Shown here piece by piece: positions 1 to 8,164 of a stretch of DNA of 64,000 nucleotides. Positions within the stretch are counted from its first letter, which is position 1. Each line of letters opens with the position of its first letter. Under the pieces are notes generated by a model. It worked only from the letters and a program-made list of their open reading frames with translations. It did not search any database and was not told the origin of the DNA. The stretch is from Nocardia bhagyanarayanae (GTDB lineage: Bacteria; Actinomycetota; Actinomycetes; Mycobacteriales; Mycobacteriaceae). The position numbers were made by a program, and so were the translations under genes. The DNA is taken from contig NZ_VFPG01000001.1 of assembly GCF_006716565.1 (NCBI RefSeq), positions 2,418,001 to 2,482,000 on the forward strand, written 5' to 3'.

Positions 1-31
1 CCTGCCGCCACCGCCCGCACCGACTGACCGG

Positions 32-682
32 TTACTCGTCCAGTAGGCGCTCGAGTCCGTCGAGGATCAGGTCGAGGCCGAACTCGAAGTCGGCGATGCC
101 GTCGTGTGCGCCGTCGATCACGAGGTGGGTGAGCGCGTTCATGTGCGGGTGCGTCGATTCCGGGATGAGCGGGAGGAAATGCGTTGCCGCCGCGACGTAT
201 TCGGACGGATCGAGTGGAAAGGTCGTCTCGCGGAGGGTGAATCCGTAGATGTGCCCGTCCATGGCGTTCCAGGCCCGGTCCGCCTGCTGGTAGGTGAAGC
301 CCGCGGCGCGCAGGCAGCCGAGGGTGGCGTCGATGTAGCGCAGCATCGCCGGTCCGACGTTCACGCGCGAGCCGATCAGTCCGGTCGCCCAGGGGTGGCG
401 GCGCAGCGCCTCGTGCGCGGAGACGGCGCGGACGCGCAGTGCCGCCTTCCAGTCCCCGCCGATCTCGGGCACCGCCATCTCGGCGACCACCAGATCCGCG
501 ATCCCGTCGAGCATGTCGTCTTTGTTCACGACGTGGTTGTACAGCGACATCGCCTCCACGCCGAGGGCTTGGGCCAGCTTCCGCATCGACAGCGCGTCGA
601 GCCCCTGTTCGTCGGCGAGACGGACGGCGGTGCGCAGCACGAGCTCGCGGGTGAGCCGGGTGCGGTCGGCGGGCTTGGGCAT
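32..682 (-). CDS. TetR family transcriptional regulator
   Basis: DNA-binding repressor of about 216 residues. The N-terminal helix-turn-helix spans roughly residues 13-59 (core ALSMRKLAQALGVEAMSLYNH). The rest resembles the ligand-binding C-terminal domain of tetracycline-repressor-like proteins. I chose ATG at 682 because AAGGAG lies just upstream of it; the GTG at 688 would overlap that Shine-Dalgarno sequence. The gene diverges from the medium-chain reductase gene at 762. Two facing copies of a 14-bp operator fill the gap, so it probably represses itself and the reductase. The ligand is unknown. Confidence 0.9.
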   Translation of the reverse strand: MPKPADRTRLTRELVLRTAVRLADEQGLDALSMRKLAQALGVEAMSLYNHVVNKDDMLDGIADLVVAEMAVPEIGGDWKAALRVRAVSAHEALRRHPWATGLIGSRVNVGPAMLRYIDATLGCLRAAGFTYQQADRAWNAMDGHIYGFTLRETTFPLDPSEYVAAATHFLPLIPESTHPHMNALTHLVIDGAHDGIADFEFGLDLILDGLERLLDE

Positions 683-698
683 CAGCACTCCTTGACGG

Positions 699-747
699 AC
701 TTACACCGTAAGCGTAGCGTTCGGGTCAACACACTTACGGTGTAAGT
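699..747. promoter_or_regulatory. Paired TetR operators in a divergent promoter
   Basis: ACTTACACCGTAAG at 699-712 and its exact reverse complement CTTACGGTGTAAGT at 734-747 lie 21 bp apart. Each copy is itself a near-palindrome (TTAC-ACC-GTAA). They sit between the tetR and reductase starts, overlapping the likely promoters of both. This is the expected layout for an autoregulated TetR pair. Binding is inferred. Confidence 0.75.
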
Positions 748-761
748 AGAGGTGGTCCGCA

Positions 762-1817
762 ATGTCGGAGTCGTCCAGTCCCCGCGCAACGATGTCGAAG
801 CCCGAACAGCACGGGATGACCGCGGTCGTCGCGCCGCGCTACGGTTCCAGCGACGTCCTGCGTGTCGAGGAAGTGCCCAGGCCGACGCCCGCCCCGCACG
901 AGGTACTGGTCCGGGTGCGGGCGGCCGCGGTCGCCTCCGGCGACGTGCACCTGCTCACCGGCAGGCCCTACCTGATCCGGCTGATGGGTTTCGGTGTGCG
1001 CAAACCGAAGGATCCCGTGATCGGGCACGATCTGGCGGGTGAAGTCGTCGCCGTCGGGTCGGCGGTCACGTCGTTCCGGGTTGGTGATCTCGTCTATGGC
1101 GCAACGGGTTTCGGAGCCTTCGCCGAGTACGTGTGCGTCGACGAGGGGACGCTCGCGCCGATGCCCGCTGGCCTCGGCTTCGAACAGGCTGCCGCCGTGC
1201 CGGATTCGGGCATGACCGCGTTGCAGGGCCTACGCGATGTCGGCAGGTTGCGCGCCGGGCAATCGGTATTGATCAACGGGGCGTCCGGCGGTGTGGGCAG
1301 TTTCGCCGTGCAGATAGCCAAGGCAATGGGCGCGCGAGTGACGGCGGTGTGCAGTACGCGGCACGTCGAGTTCGTGCGAGGTCTGGGCGCCGATCGCGTG
1401 ATCGACTACACCACATCGGACTTTGTCGAAGACGGCGAACGCTACGACGTCCTACTCGATCTCGCAGGCAACCGCCACCTGTCCGACTACCGCAAGGTGC
1501 TCACACCCGAGGGCGTCTTCGTATCCTCGGCTGGAGCCCCCGGTGGCGACTGGCTCGGTCCCGTGCTCTGGATCGGAAAAGTCGTGGTGACGAACCTTTT
1601 CGTCCGCCAGACCTTGCGCCCGCTGCTGATGAAGCCGCGACGTGCCGACCTCGACTTCCTGACCGAACTCGCAGAGAACGGCAAACTGCGTCCGGCGATC
1701 GAGCGCGAGTACCCACTGCGCGAAGCCCCAGCCGCGATCGCGCACGTCGCCGAGGGGCACGCACAGGGCAAGACGGTGCTGATCGTCAGCCGGACAGGCG
1801 CTTCCGCACCTTCCTGA
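762..1817 (+). CDS. Zinc-free NAD(P)-dependent medium-chain reductase (quinone oxidoreductase type)
   Basis: 351-residue MDR-superfamily oxidoreductase. An N-terminal GroES-like domain carries GHDLAGEVVAVGS at about 89-100. The Rossmann domain has the nucleotide-binding run GASGGVGSFAVQIAK beginning at 173. The cysteine and histidine ligands of zinc alcohol dehydrogenases are absent, so a quinone or enone reductase role is likely; the substrate is unknown. The start at 762 has GAGGTGG 7 bp upstream. Expression is probably controlled by the divergent TetR through the operators at 699-747. Confidence 0.88.
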   Translation: MSESSSPRATMSKPEQHGMTAVVAPRYGSSDVLRVEEVPRPTPAPHEVLVRVRAAAVASGDVHLLTGRPYLIRLMGFGVRKPKDPVIGHDLAGEVVAVGSAVTSFRVGDLVYGATGFGAFAEYVCVDEGTLAPMPAGLGFEQAAAVPDSGMTALQGLRDVGRLRAGQSVLINGASGGVGSFAVQIAKAMGARVTAVCSTRHVEFVRGLGADRVIDYTTSDFVEDGERYDVLLDLAGNRHLSDYRKVLTPEGVFVSSAGAPGGDWLGPVLWIGKVVVTNLFVRQTLRPLLMKPRRADLDFLTELAENGKLRPAIEREYPLREAPAAIAHVAEGHAQGKTVLIVSRTGASAPS

Positions 1818-1883
1818 GATTCGCGCAGTACTCCCGCGTCGACGACAGGCGGGCCCGCCAGGGCATCCGCGCCTCGCTGGTCC

Positions 1884-1961
1884 GGCGGGCACTTCGCCGC
1901 GCTGGAGGAACCGGAGCTGCGCACCGGCGACGTCCGCGCGTTCTTCCGTGACCTGCGCTGA
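1884..1961 (+). pseudogene. C-terminal remnant of an alpha/beta hydrolase (epoxide hydrolase type)
   Basis: In the same frame as the preceding reductase but after its stop, 25 codons read GGHFAALEEPELRTGDVRAF followed by FRDLR and a stop. This closely resembles the last residues of alpha/beta-fold epoxide hydrolases, where the GGHF histidine belongs to the catalytic triad. No nucleophile elbow or other hydrolase sequence precedes it, so the rest of the gene is gone. It may mark a deletion that joined the two neighbouring loci. The match is from family knowledge, not a search. Confidence 0.6.
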
Positions 1962-2113
1962 AAGCCCAGCCGTGTGCGGCGGGTCGCCGCCGGACGAGGC
2001 GTTCCACCACCTTCGCTTCGGCCGCCGCGCGAGATCGCCGAAACCGCGTCCCGAGGCGGGGATTCAGGCGCACACTCGGAAGCGCAGGACCGCGGTGAGC
2101 AGGAGCGATCGCC

Positions 2114-2266
2114 ATGACCGAACCGTTGCGGATGACGCAGGAACATCGAGAGGCCTTCTGGCGGCGCTGCGGCTGGTCACCCGAGCAAGCCGAGGCCCAG
2201 CGCCGTGAGATCGAACAGCGCTGGGGCGACGAATGGATCGACATGGCCGAGTTGCTCGGCTGGTAA
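2114..2266 (+). CDS. Small acidic hypothetical protein (50 residues)
   Basis: An ATG preceded by AGGAG (2101-2105) opens 50 codons reading MTEPLRMTQEHREAFWRRCG and ending DMAELLGW. The product is rich in Trp, Glu and Arg and looks mostly helical, with no signal peptide or membrane segment. The Shine-Dalgarno spacing and non-random composition suggest a real small gene. It converges on the carboxyltransferase gene, 5 bp away. I do not recognise a family. Confidence 0.55.
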   Translation: MTEPLRMTQEHREAFWRRCGWSPEQAEAQRREIEQRWGDEWIDMAELLGW

Positions 2267-2271
2267 CCGCT

Positions 2272-4287
2272 TCACTCGGCGCCGAGCTCACCGGCCAGCC
2301 GCCACGATTCCCGCTCGGCGGCAAAGGCTTCCGCTTGCGTCGCGCGGAATCGGTCGATGGCGGCGGCGTTGTCGGCAAGGAACGCGCGGTACTCCGCGAG
2401 CCGGAACTCGCCGTCCTCGGCGCGCACCTCCACCTTGCCCGCGGCGAAATCGTCGCGCATCTCGAGCAATTCCTCCGCGCTCACCGGGTACCAGCTGATC
2501 CGGTCGAAATAGCGCAGCAACCAGGGCGTCTCGGTGGCGGCGTGGTTCCAGACCTGGGTGGTGCGGCCGACGAACTGGTAGCCGCCCGGCCCTTCCATGC
2601 CGTAGATGCACAGGTAGGCGCCACCGATGCCGACCGCGTTCTCCGGCGTCCAGGTGCGGGCCGGGTTGTACTTGGTGGTCACCAGACGGTGGCGCGGATC
2701 GATCGGAGTCGCCACCGGCGCGCCGAGGTACACATCGCCGAGGCCGAGCACGAGGTACTGCGCGCCGAAGACGGTGTCGTAGACGTCCTCGACCGTGGCC
2801 AGTCCGTTCATGCGCCGGATGAATTCGATATTCCACGGGCACCACGGTGCGTCGGCGCGCACACCGTGCATGTAGCGGGTGATCGCCTCCCTGGTCGAGG
2901 GGTCGTCCCAGGAGAGCGGCAAGTGCACAGTGCGGCTCGGCACCACGAGCTCCGCGACGGCGGGTAGCTCCCGCTCGGCCTCGGCGAGCAGGTCCAACAG
3001 TTTCGGCACGGGGAGGACGTGCGGATCGACGCGAATCTGCAAGGACCGCACGCCGGGGGTCAGCTCGACCACCCCGCGGGTATCAGCCGCGAGCAGGTGC
3101 TGGTGCAGCGCGTGCACGCGGGCGCGCAGGCCGAGATCCAGTGTCATCGCGCCGTATTCGACGAGGACGCCGTCGTCGCCCGCGCGGCGATACGTCACAC
3201 CGGTCTCGTCGTCCGCCTCGGCGCGGCGCAGCACGCCGTCGTCCCCGTCACCGCCGGGGGAGAGCACCGAAGGCCACGAGGCCCGTCTACCGGGACCGAG
3301 ATCGCGCAGCGACGCGGCGTGTTCGCGGCGCACCGGCACGAACCGCACCGCGTCGCCGGGACAGAGCTGGCCCAGCTTCCACCGATCGGCCGCGACCACC
3401 GTGACCGGGCAGACGAAACCGCCGAGGCTCGGCCCGTCGGGACCGAGCAGGATCGGTGTATCGCCGGTGAAATCCAGTGCGCCAACCGAATACGGCGTGT
3501 CGTGAATGTTGGACGGGTGCAGACCCGCTTCGCCGCCGTCGGTGCGCGCCCACTCCGGCTTAGGGCCGATCAGCCGCACACCGGTGCGGTCGGAGTTGAA
3601 GTGCACTTCGTAGTCGGTGCCGATGATGGTGTCGAAGTCGGCGCGGGTGAAGAACTCCGGTGCGCCGTGCGGTCCCTCCGTGACGGCCAGTTCCCAGCGC
3701 CTGGCCAGCACCGGTCGGTCGTCGGCCGGGACAGCGGTGGCGATGGGCGCGTGAGATCCGCCCAGCGGCAGTACTTCTCCTTCGCGCAGGGCCGCGCCCG
3801 CGCTGCCGCCGAATCTTCCGAGCGTGAAAGTCGCGACGCTGCCGAGGTATTCGGGCAACTCGATGCCGCCGGAGATCAGCACATAGGTCCGCATGCCCGG
3901 CCCGCGAATCGCGCCCACCTCCAGCACGCCGCCCGCGGGCACCAGCACCGTCCGCCACTGCTCGACCGGCGCGCCGTCGACCGTCACGCCCGCGGGCGCG
4001 CCCGTCACGCACACCCATGTGGCGGTGGCGAATCGCAGCGCGGGACCGGCGAGCGTGCATTCCAACCCCGCCGCACCCTCGGGATTGCCGAGCACCCGGT
4101 TGCCCAGCCGGAAGGAGAGGTCGTCCATCGGGCCGGACGGCGGAACGCCGACGTGCCAGTAGCCGACGCGTCCCGGCCAATCCTGCACGGTGACAAGCGT
4201 TCCCGGCCGCAGCACTTCGACGCGCGCGCCCACGGCTTCGGTGATCTCGGCTTCCGGCGCGCGGGCGGGCGCCTCGACGACCGTCAT
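2272..4287 (-). CDS. Carboxyltransferase half of a urea/guanidine carboxylase (AHS2-AHS1 fusion)
   Basis: 671 residues. The first half is an AHS2/KipA-type domain (start [18 protein letters not shown], about 23-330). The second half is an AHS1/KipI-type domain with the urea-carboxylase signature [20 protein letters not shown]. The C-terminal run [17 protein letters not shown] also matches urea carboxylase, not stand-alone 5-oxoprolinase subunits. Full-length enzymes of about 1200 residues add an N-terminal biotin carboxylase and a C-terminal biotinyl domain. Both are missing here, as is an allophanate hydrolase, so partners must lie elsewhere if it works. Its ATG overlaps the stop of the upstream gene (ATGA), giving tight translational coupling in the permease-DUF1989 operon. 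Confidence 0.85.
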   Translation of the reverse strand: MTVVEAPARAPEAEITEAVGARVEVLRPGTLVTVQDWPGRVGYWHVGVPPSGPMDDLSFRLGNRVLGNPEGAAGLECTLAGPALRFATATWVCVTGAPAGVTVDGAPVEQWRTVLVPAGGVLEVGAIRGPGMRTYVLISGGIELPEYLGSVATFTLGRFGGSAGAALREGEVLPLGGSHAPIATAVPADDRPVLARRWELAVTEGPHGAPEFFTRADFDTIIGTDYEVHFNSDRTGVRLIGPKPEWARTDGGEAGLHPSNIHDTPYSVGALDFTGDTPILLGPDGPSLGGFVCPVTVVAADRWKLGQLCPGDAVRFVPVRREHAASLRDLGPGRRASWPSVLSPGGDGDDGVLRRAEADDETGVTYRRAGDDGVLVEYGAMTLDLGLRARVHALHQHLLAADTRGVVELTPGVRSLQIRVDPHVLPVPKLLDLLAEAERELPAVAELVVPSRTVHLPLSWDDPSTREAITRYMHGVRADAPWCPWNIEFIRRMNGLATVEDVYDTVFGAQYLVLGLGDVYLGAPVATPIDPRHRLVTTKYNPARTWTPENAVGIGGAYLCIYGMEGPGGYQFVGRTTQVWNHAATETPWLLRYFDRISWYPVSAEELLEMRDDFAAGKVEVRAEDGEFRLAEYRAFLADNAAAIDRFRATQAEAFAAERESWRLAGELGAE

Positions 4288-4904
4288 CGGGTGACCACCA
4301 TGCGCACGGGCGTCGGGTCGAAACCGTTGCAGGGGTTGTTGATCTGCGGGCAGTTGGACACCAGCACGAGCGTGTCGACCTCGGCCCGCAGGGTGACCTT
4401 CTTGCCGGGAGCGGACAACCCGTCCACGATGCCGAGAGTTCCGTCCGGCTCCACCGGGACGTTCATGAACCAGTTGATGTTCGAGACGAGATCCCGTTTG
4501 CCGAGGCACCATTTCATCGCCTCGGCGAGGAAGTTCTCCACGCAGGCGTGCTGGTGGCGGGTGTGGTGCCCGTAGCGCAGGGTGTTCGATTCCTGCGAGC
4601 ACGCGCCCGCGATGGTGTCGTGATTGCCGACCTCGTCGGCGAGCACCGTCATCAGCGCGGTGCCCGCGTCGGTCAGCAGCACGCTTCCGGTGGTGAGGAA
4701 GATGTTGCGCTGGGCGACGATGGTGGCCTGGGCGCTGTAGCGGTCGGCGTGGTCGGCGGCGGAGTAGAGCAGGCAGTCGACCGCCTGATTGCCGTGCAGA
4801 TCGATGATCTCCCACTGCTCGCCCGCACGGACGATCGTCGACCACGGCGCGCAGGCGGGCACGGTCTCGTCGAGCACGATGGCGCGGGACAGGGTCGAGG
4901 TCAT
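4284..4904 (-). CDS. Urea-carboxylase-associated protein 2 (DUF1989)
   Basis: 206 residues of the DUF1989 family. Visible family features are [15 protein letters not shown] near the start, [15 protein letters not shown] in the middle with Cys and His residues, and [14 protein letters not shown]. Paired DUF1989 proteins next to urea carboxylases are reported to form a carboxyguanidine deiminase, which turns carboxylated guanidine into a urea-carboxylase-type product; assignment here rests on that family knowledge. Both ends overlap neighbours by ATGA. It is the third gene of the operon permease - UAAP1 - UAAP2 - carboxyltransferase. Confidence 0.85.
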   Translation of the reverse strand: MTSTLSRAIVLDETVPACAPWSTIVRAGEQWEIIDLHGNQAVDCLLYSAADHADRYSAQATIVAQRNIFLTTGSVLLTDAGTALMTVLADEVGNHDTIAGACSQESNTLRYGHHTRHQHACVENFLAEAMKWCLGKRDLVSNINWFMNVPVEPDGTLGIVDGLSAPGKKVTLRAEVDTLVLVSNCPQINNPCNGFDPTPVRMVVTR

Positions 4905-5668
4905 GCCGTCGCCTCCAGGGTCATGGCCGTCCAGGCCGCTTCGGTGTTCTGCACGGCCCGCAGGTATTCCGGGTCGCTGTTGTGGGTCGCGACCAGGTCC
5001 TCGGGAGCGGACCAGGCGACGACGTCGAGATCGGTGGTGGCGCGCTCGTCGAGCGGGTGCGCGGCATTGGCCACCAGCAGCACCGCAGGCAGGTGGACGA
5101 GCAGATCCACCGACGATCCGGCGGCCGCGCTGCCGGTGGCGACGAGCGCGCCGTCGGCGGCAACCCGGACGCCGCGGAAGAACGAGACGCTCGGCGCGAT
5201 ATCGCGCGCCGCCAAGCCCTGTTTGGCCCCCGCGAGGCGCAGCAGCCCGCGAGCCTCGGGGGTGGGGCCGCAGAGCGTGTCGTGGTGGCCCGAGTTGTCG
5301 GCCAGCACAGTGGCCAGCACCCGGCCCTGATCGGTGAGGAGCGGGTGTCCCGTGGAAAGATAAGCCTGCCACGGCACTTTCACCGTGTCGGCCACGTTCA
5401 GCCGCTCCCACGGCGCATCGGCGCGCAGTAGAAGCACGTGCGCGCAGGCGGATCCGGCCGGATCGCTCAACCGGACGCGTGTGCCGCGGCCGAGAACGAC
5501 GTTGGCGTAGCCGCTCGACGGAATGCGTTGCGCCCAAGTGACCTTGGCGGACGGTACGTCGGAGGGGAGGTCGGGGGTCACGAGGGTCGCGGCCGCGGCT
5601 TGGGCGCGCGCGTGCGAGCGCGCGGCCTCGGTGGAAGCGGTGCCCGTGTGGCTGGATGGCTCGGTCAT
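4901..5668 (-). CDS. Urea-carboxylase-associated protein 1 (DUF1989)
   Basis: 255 residues, paralogous to the downstream DUF1989 protein. It shows [20 protein letters not shown], the core [20 protein letters not shown] and the region [14 protein letters not shown]. The first 35 residues are Ala- and Thr-rich and probably disordered. I chose ATG at 5668 because the open frame upstream of it runs into the permease gene. Its stop overlaps the UAAP2 start (ATGA), consistent with an obligate heteromeric pair. Probable role: deimination of a carboxylated guanidine-like substrate. Confidence 0.85.
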   Translation of the reverse strand: MTEPSSHTGTASTEAARSHARAQAAAATLVTPDLPSDVPSAKVTWAQRIPSSGYANVVLGRGTRVRLSDPAGSACAHVLLLRADAPWERLNVADTVKVPWQAYLSTGHPLLTDQGRVLATVLADNSGHHDTLCGPTPEARGLLRLAGAKQGLAARDIAPSVSFFRGVRVAADGALVATGSAAAGSSVDLLVHLPAVLLVANAAHPLDERATTDLDVVAWSAPEDLVATHNSDPEYLRAVQNTEAAWTAMTLEATA

Positions 5669-5732
5669 GGTGCTCCTTTGTCGAGTTGTCCGTGCGCGGC
5701 GGCCGGAGCCGCCGCGCACGGCATGGACGCGG

Positions 5733-7274
5733 TCAGGCCGGTTGGACGGCGGGTTCGCCGCTCGCCTCGGCACGCGGACCGGCGACGACGAACCGGTGCA
5801 CGACCGCGCCGACGGCCGCGACCGAGAGCACGAACAGCGGTGCGGCCCAGAGCATCCACCAGCCGCCACCGTGCGGCGTGTACACCTCGGCGCGCGGCCA
5901 GGCCAGATTGATCGCCATGGCGATGCCCCACACCACCGCGAGCGCGTTGACCGGAATGCCGAAGCGGCCCAGACTGAACAGCGATTCGTCGGCGGCTTCC
6001 GCGGAGCGCCCCCAGCCCTTCAGCCGGCGGACCAGCAGCGGAACGGTGACCAGCAGATATGCCACGTACAGCGAGACGATGCAGACGCTGGCGAGGGTAG
6101 CGAAGATCGCCGCGTTGCCGAGATTGACCGCCAGCAGGCCGATGCCGAGCAGGCCGATCACCACGGCGGGCAGCATCGGCGTGCCATACCGGGGATGGAC
6201 CGCGGCGAGCCGCCCGGCGAAGGGCAGTTTGCCGTCGCGGGCCATGGAGAACATCAAGCGCGAGCCCGCGGTCTGAATCGCCAAGGTGCACACCATGATC
6301 GCGACCGCGACGCAACCGAGCAGGACCTTGCCCGCCGGACTGTCCAGCTTCGAGGTGAGCACGTAGGCGAGGCCCTCGGTGGCCAGCGCGCCGTCGGTCA
6401 GGCTCGGCGCCGCCATCAGCGCGCCGAGCAGCATGAGCCCGCCGCCGAGCGCGGACACCGACAGCGCGGTCAGGATGGTGCGCGGCGCCACCCGGCGCGG
6501 GTTCTTCGTCTCCTCGGAAAGCTCACCGGCGGAATCGAATCCGACCATCACGTAGGCGGCCATCAGACCGGAGACGAGGAACGCGGCCCAATACGGTCCC
6601 GGCGCGGCCTGATCGGTCTGCAACACGACGCCGGGGCCGCGTTCGCTGTTCACGAAGAACAGGCCGATGATCGCGGCGATGCCGACGATCTCGATGGTGA
6701 CGCCGATGGAGTTGATCTTCGCCATCAGGTCGATGCCGATGACGTTGATCGTCGTGGTGACGACGAGCAGGATGCTGCCGAGCAGCACCGCGTTGGTCGC
6801 GCCCGACGCGGAGGTCAGCGCGGTGTCCTCGCCGACGATCTGGAATCCGCTCCAGATCGTCGGCAGCACCACTTGCAGCGCGATGGCGGCCGCCGCGGCG
6901 GTGACGACCTGCGCGATGACCATCATCCAGCCCGCGAACCAGCCGACGAGCTCGCCGCCGAGCCGCCGCGACCACTGGTAGATGCAGCCGGAGAGCGGAT
7001 AGCGGGCGGCCAGTTCGGCGAAGTTCAGCGCGACGAGGAACTGCCCGGCGAACACGATCGGCCAGGTCCAGAAGAAGGCGGCGCCGCCGAACGAATAGCC
7101 GAAGCCGAAGAACTGGAAGATCGTGGTGAGGATCGAGACGAACGAGAAGCCCGCCGCGAACGAGGCGTAGCGGCCCAGTTTGCGGTGTAGCACCGGTCGA
7201 TAGCCGAAACTGGCGAGGTCTGCGCTGTCGACGTTGGCGTCGGAGGATGGGGGCGGAGCGACTGTTGTGGCCAT
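5733..7274 (-). CDS. APC-family amino acid/amine permease
   Basis: 513-residue polytopic membrane protein with about 12 hydrophobic helices and the APC fold. It opens with a 30-residue cytosolic stretch, then GRYASFAAGFSFVSILTTIF; GFDSAGELSEETKNPRRVAP lies in the middle. As first gene of the DUF1989/carboxyltransferase operon it probably imports the nitrogenous substrate (urea, guanidine or an amine). The leader (7275-7397) contains no guanidine-I riboswitch signature. Control is more likely through the operator at 7398-7417, which contains a TTGACA -35 for this gene. Confidence 0.87.
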   Translation of the reverse strand: MATTVAPPPSSDANVDSADLASFGYRPVLHRKLGRYASFAAGFSFVSILTTIFQFFGFGYSFGGAAFFWTWPIVFAGQFLVALNFAELAARYPLSGCIYQWSRRLGGELVGWFAGWMMVIAQVVTAAAAAIALQVVLPTIWSGFQIVGEDTALTSASGATNAVLLGSILLVVTTTINVIGIDLMAKINSIGVTIEIVGIAAIIGLFFVNSERGPGVVLQTDQAAPGPYWAAFLVSGLMAAYVMVGFDSAGELSEETKNPRRVAPRTILTALSVSALGGGLMLLGALMAAPSLTDGALATEGLAYVLTSKLDSPAGKVLLGCVAVAIMVCTLAIQTAGSRLMFSMARDGKLPFAGRLAAVHPRYGTPMLPAVVIGLLGIGLLAVNLGNAAIFATLASVCIVSLYVAYLLVTVPLLVRRLKGWGRSAEAADESLFSLGRFGIPVNALAVVWGIAMAINLAWPRAEVYTPHGGGWWMLWAAPLFVLSVAAVGAVVHRFVVAGPRAEASGEPAVQPA

Positions 7275-7397
7275 GGGCGGGGGTCCTTCGGCGTGCGGCC
7301 AATATCTATCGCATGACAGTTTTGCGCTCGCGATCGCGATTTCGGTGTCCGCCGTGTATCGCTTGCGGCAACGCCGGTAACTTCTGCGTTGCCTGAG

Positions 7398-7417
7398 TTT
7401 CTGTCAAGTGACAGAAA
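7398..7417. promoter_or_regulatory. Perfect TetR-type operator between permease operon and tetR
   Basis: TTTCTGTCA-AG-TGACAGAAA is a perfect 9-bp inverted repeat with a 2-bp centre. On the minus strand it contains TTGACA (plus-strand 7402-7407), which is followed 17 bp later by GAAGTT as a possible -10 for the permease operon. A loose half-site TGACAG recurs at 7314-7319. The divergent TetR is the obvious ligand; binding is inferred. Confidence 0.75.
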
Positions 7418-7485
7418 TCTCTCCGGCGGGTGACGGCAGCGGATGGCCCGACCGCCGCCTCGATCGACAGTGCCAGAATGGGCAC

Positions 7486-8154
7486 GTGGCAAACCCCGGT
7501 CCCGGCCGTCCCCGTCTGGAACAGCGACCCCGACGCGGCCATACGCCGCGCGCCGAGATCCTCGACGCGGCAGGCGAACTGTTCACCACCAAGGGCTACG
7601 CCAACACGTCCACGAGGGCGGTGGCCGACGCCGTCGGCATCCGTCAGGCCTCGCTGTACCACCATTTCGCCGCCAAGGACGACATCCTCGACGCGCTGCT
7701 CACCGAAACCATCGCCACCCCACTGGAACTCGCCGAGCGGTTGCGCGCCGAAGCGGATCCCGCGCCCACCCGGCTCTACGCGCTGGCCTGGTACGACGTG
7801 CGCCAGCTCTGCGCCGCGCGCTGGAATCTCGGTGCGCTGTACCTGCTTCCCGAGCTGCGCACCAAGCGCTTCGCGGCGTTCCGCCTGCGCCGCGACGAAT
7901 TGCGCGGGCACTACGAGACATTGGCCGAGGCCGTGATCGAAGGCGCGGGCGCGGCGGGAATCCCTGGCGCGGAAGTCCTGCCGTTCCGGCTCGTGGAGAC
8001 GGTGATCAACATCCGGTCCGACGAGGGCAGCGCGCCCGCCTACGCCGAGCAGACCATTCCGGACGCCGCGCTGCGCATGTTGGGCTGGACCGGGGACCTC
8101 GAGGAGGCGCGCGCCGACGCGGCCGTCCTGCTGGAACGGCTCGCCGGGTACTGA
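7486..8154 (+). CDS. TetR family transcriptional regulator
   Basis: 222-residue regulator. The helix-turn-helix domain covers about residues 18-64 (NTSTRAVADAVGIRQASLYHHF), followed by a helical ligand domain. GTG at 7486 is preferred: CAGAAT lies 6 bp upstream, giving a leaderless layout. The alternative ATG at 7408 falls inside the operator. The gene diverges from the permease/DUF1989/carboxyltransferase operon, so it probably senses the nitrogen substrate or an intermediate of that pathway. Confidence 0.85.
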   Translation: MANPGPGRPRLEQRPRRGHTPRAEILDAAGELFTTKGYANTSTRAVADAVGIRQASLYHHFAAKDDILDALLTETIATPLELAERLRAEADPAPTRLYALAWYDVRQLCAARWNLGALYLLPELRTKRFAAFRLRRDELRGHYETLAEAVIEGAGAAGIPGAEVLPFRLVETVINIRSDEGSAPAYAEQTIPDAALRMLGWTGDLEEARADAAVLLERLAGY

Positions 8155-8164
8155 GACGGGCGGG

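Noticed and set aside
5523..7190. A 555-codon plus-strand frame rich in Arg, Asp, Gln and His
   Set aside because: It mirrors the permease and DUF1989 genes, which have definite motifs on the other strand.
7275..7397. Guanidine-I (ykkC) riboswitch in the permease leader
   Set aside because: Expected because of the DUF1989 and carboxylase genes, but the conserved core sequences are absent; a TetR operator is present instead.
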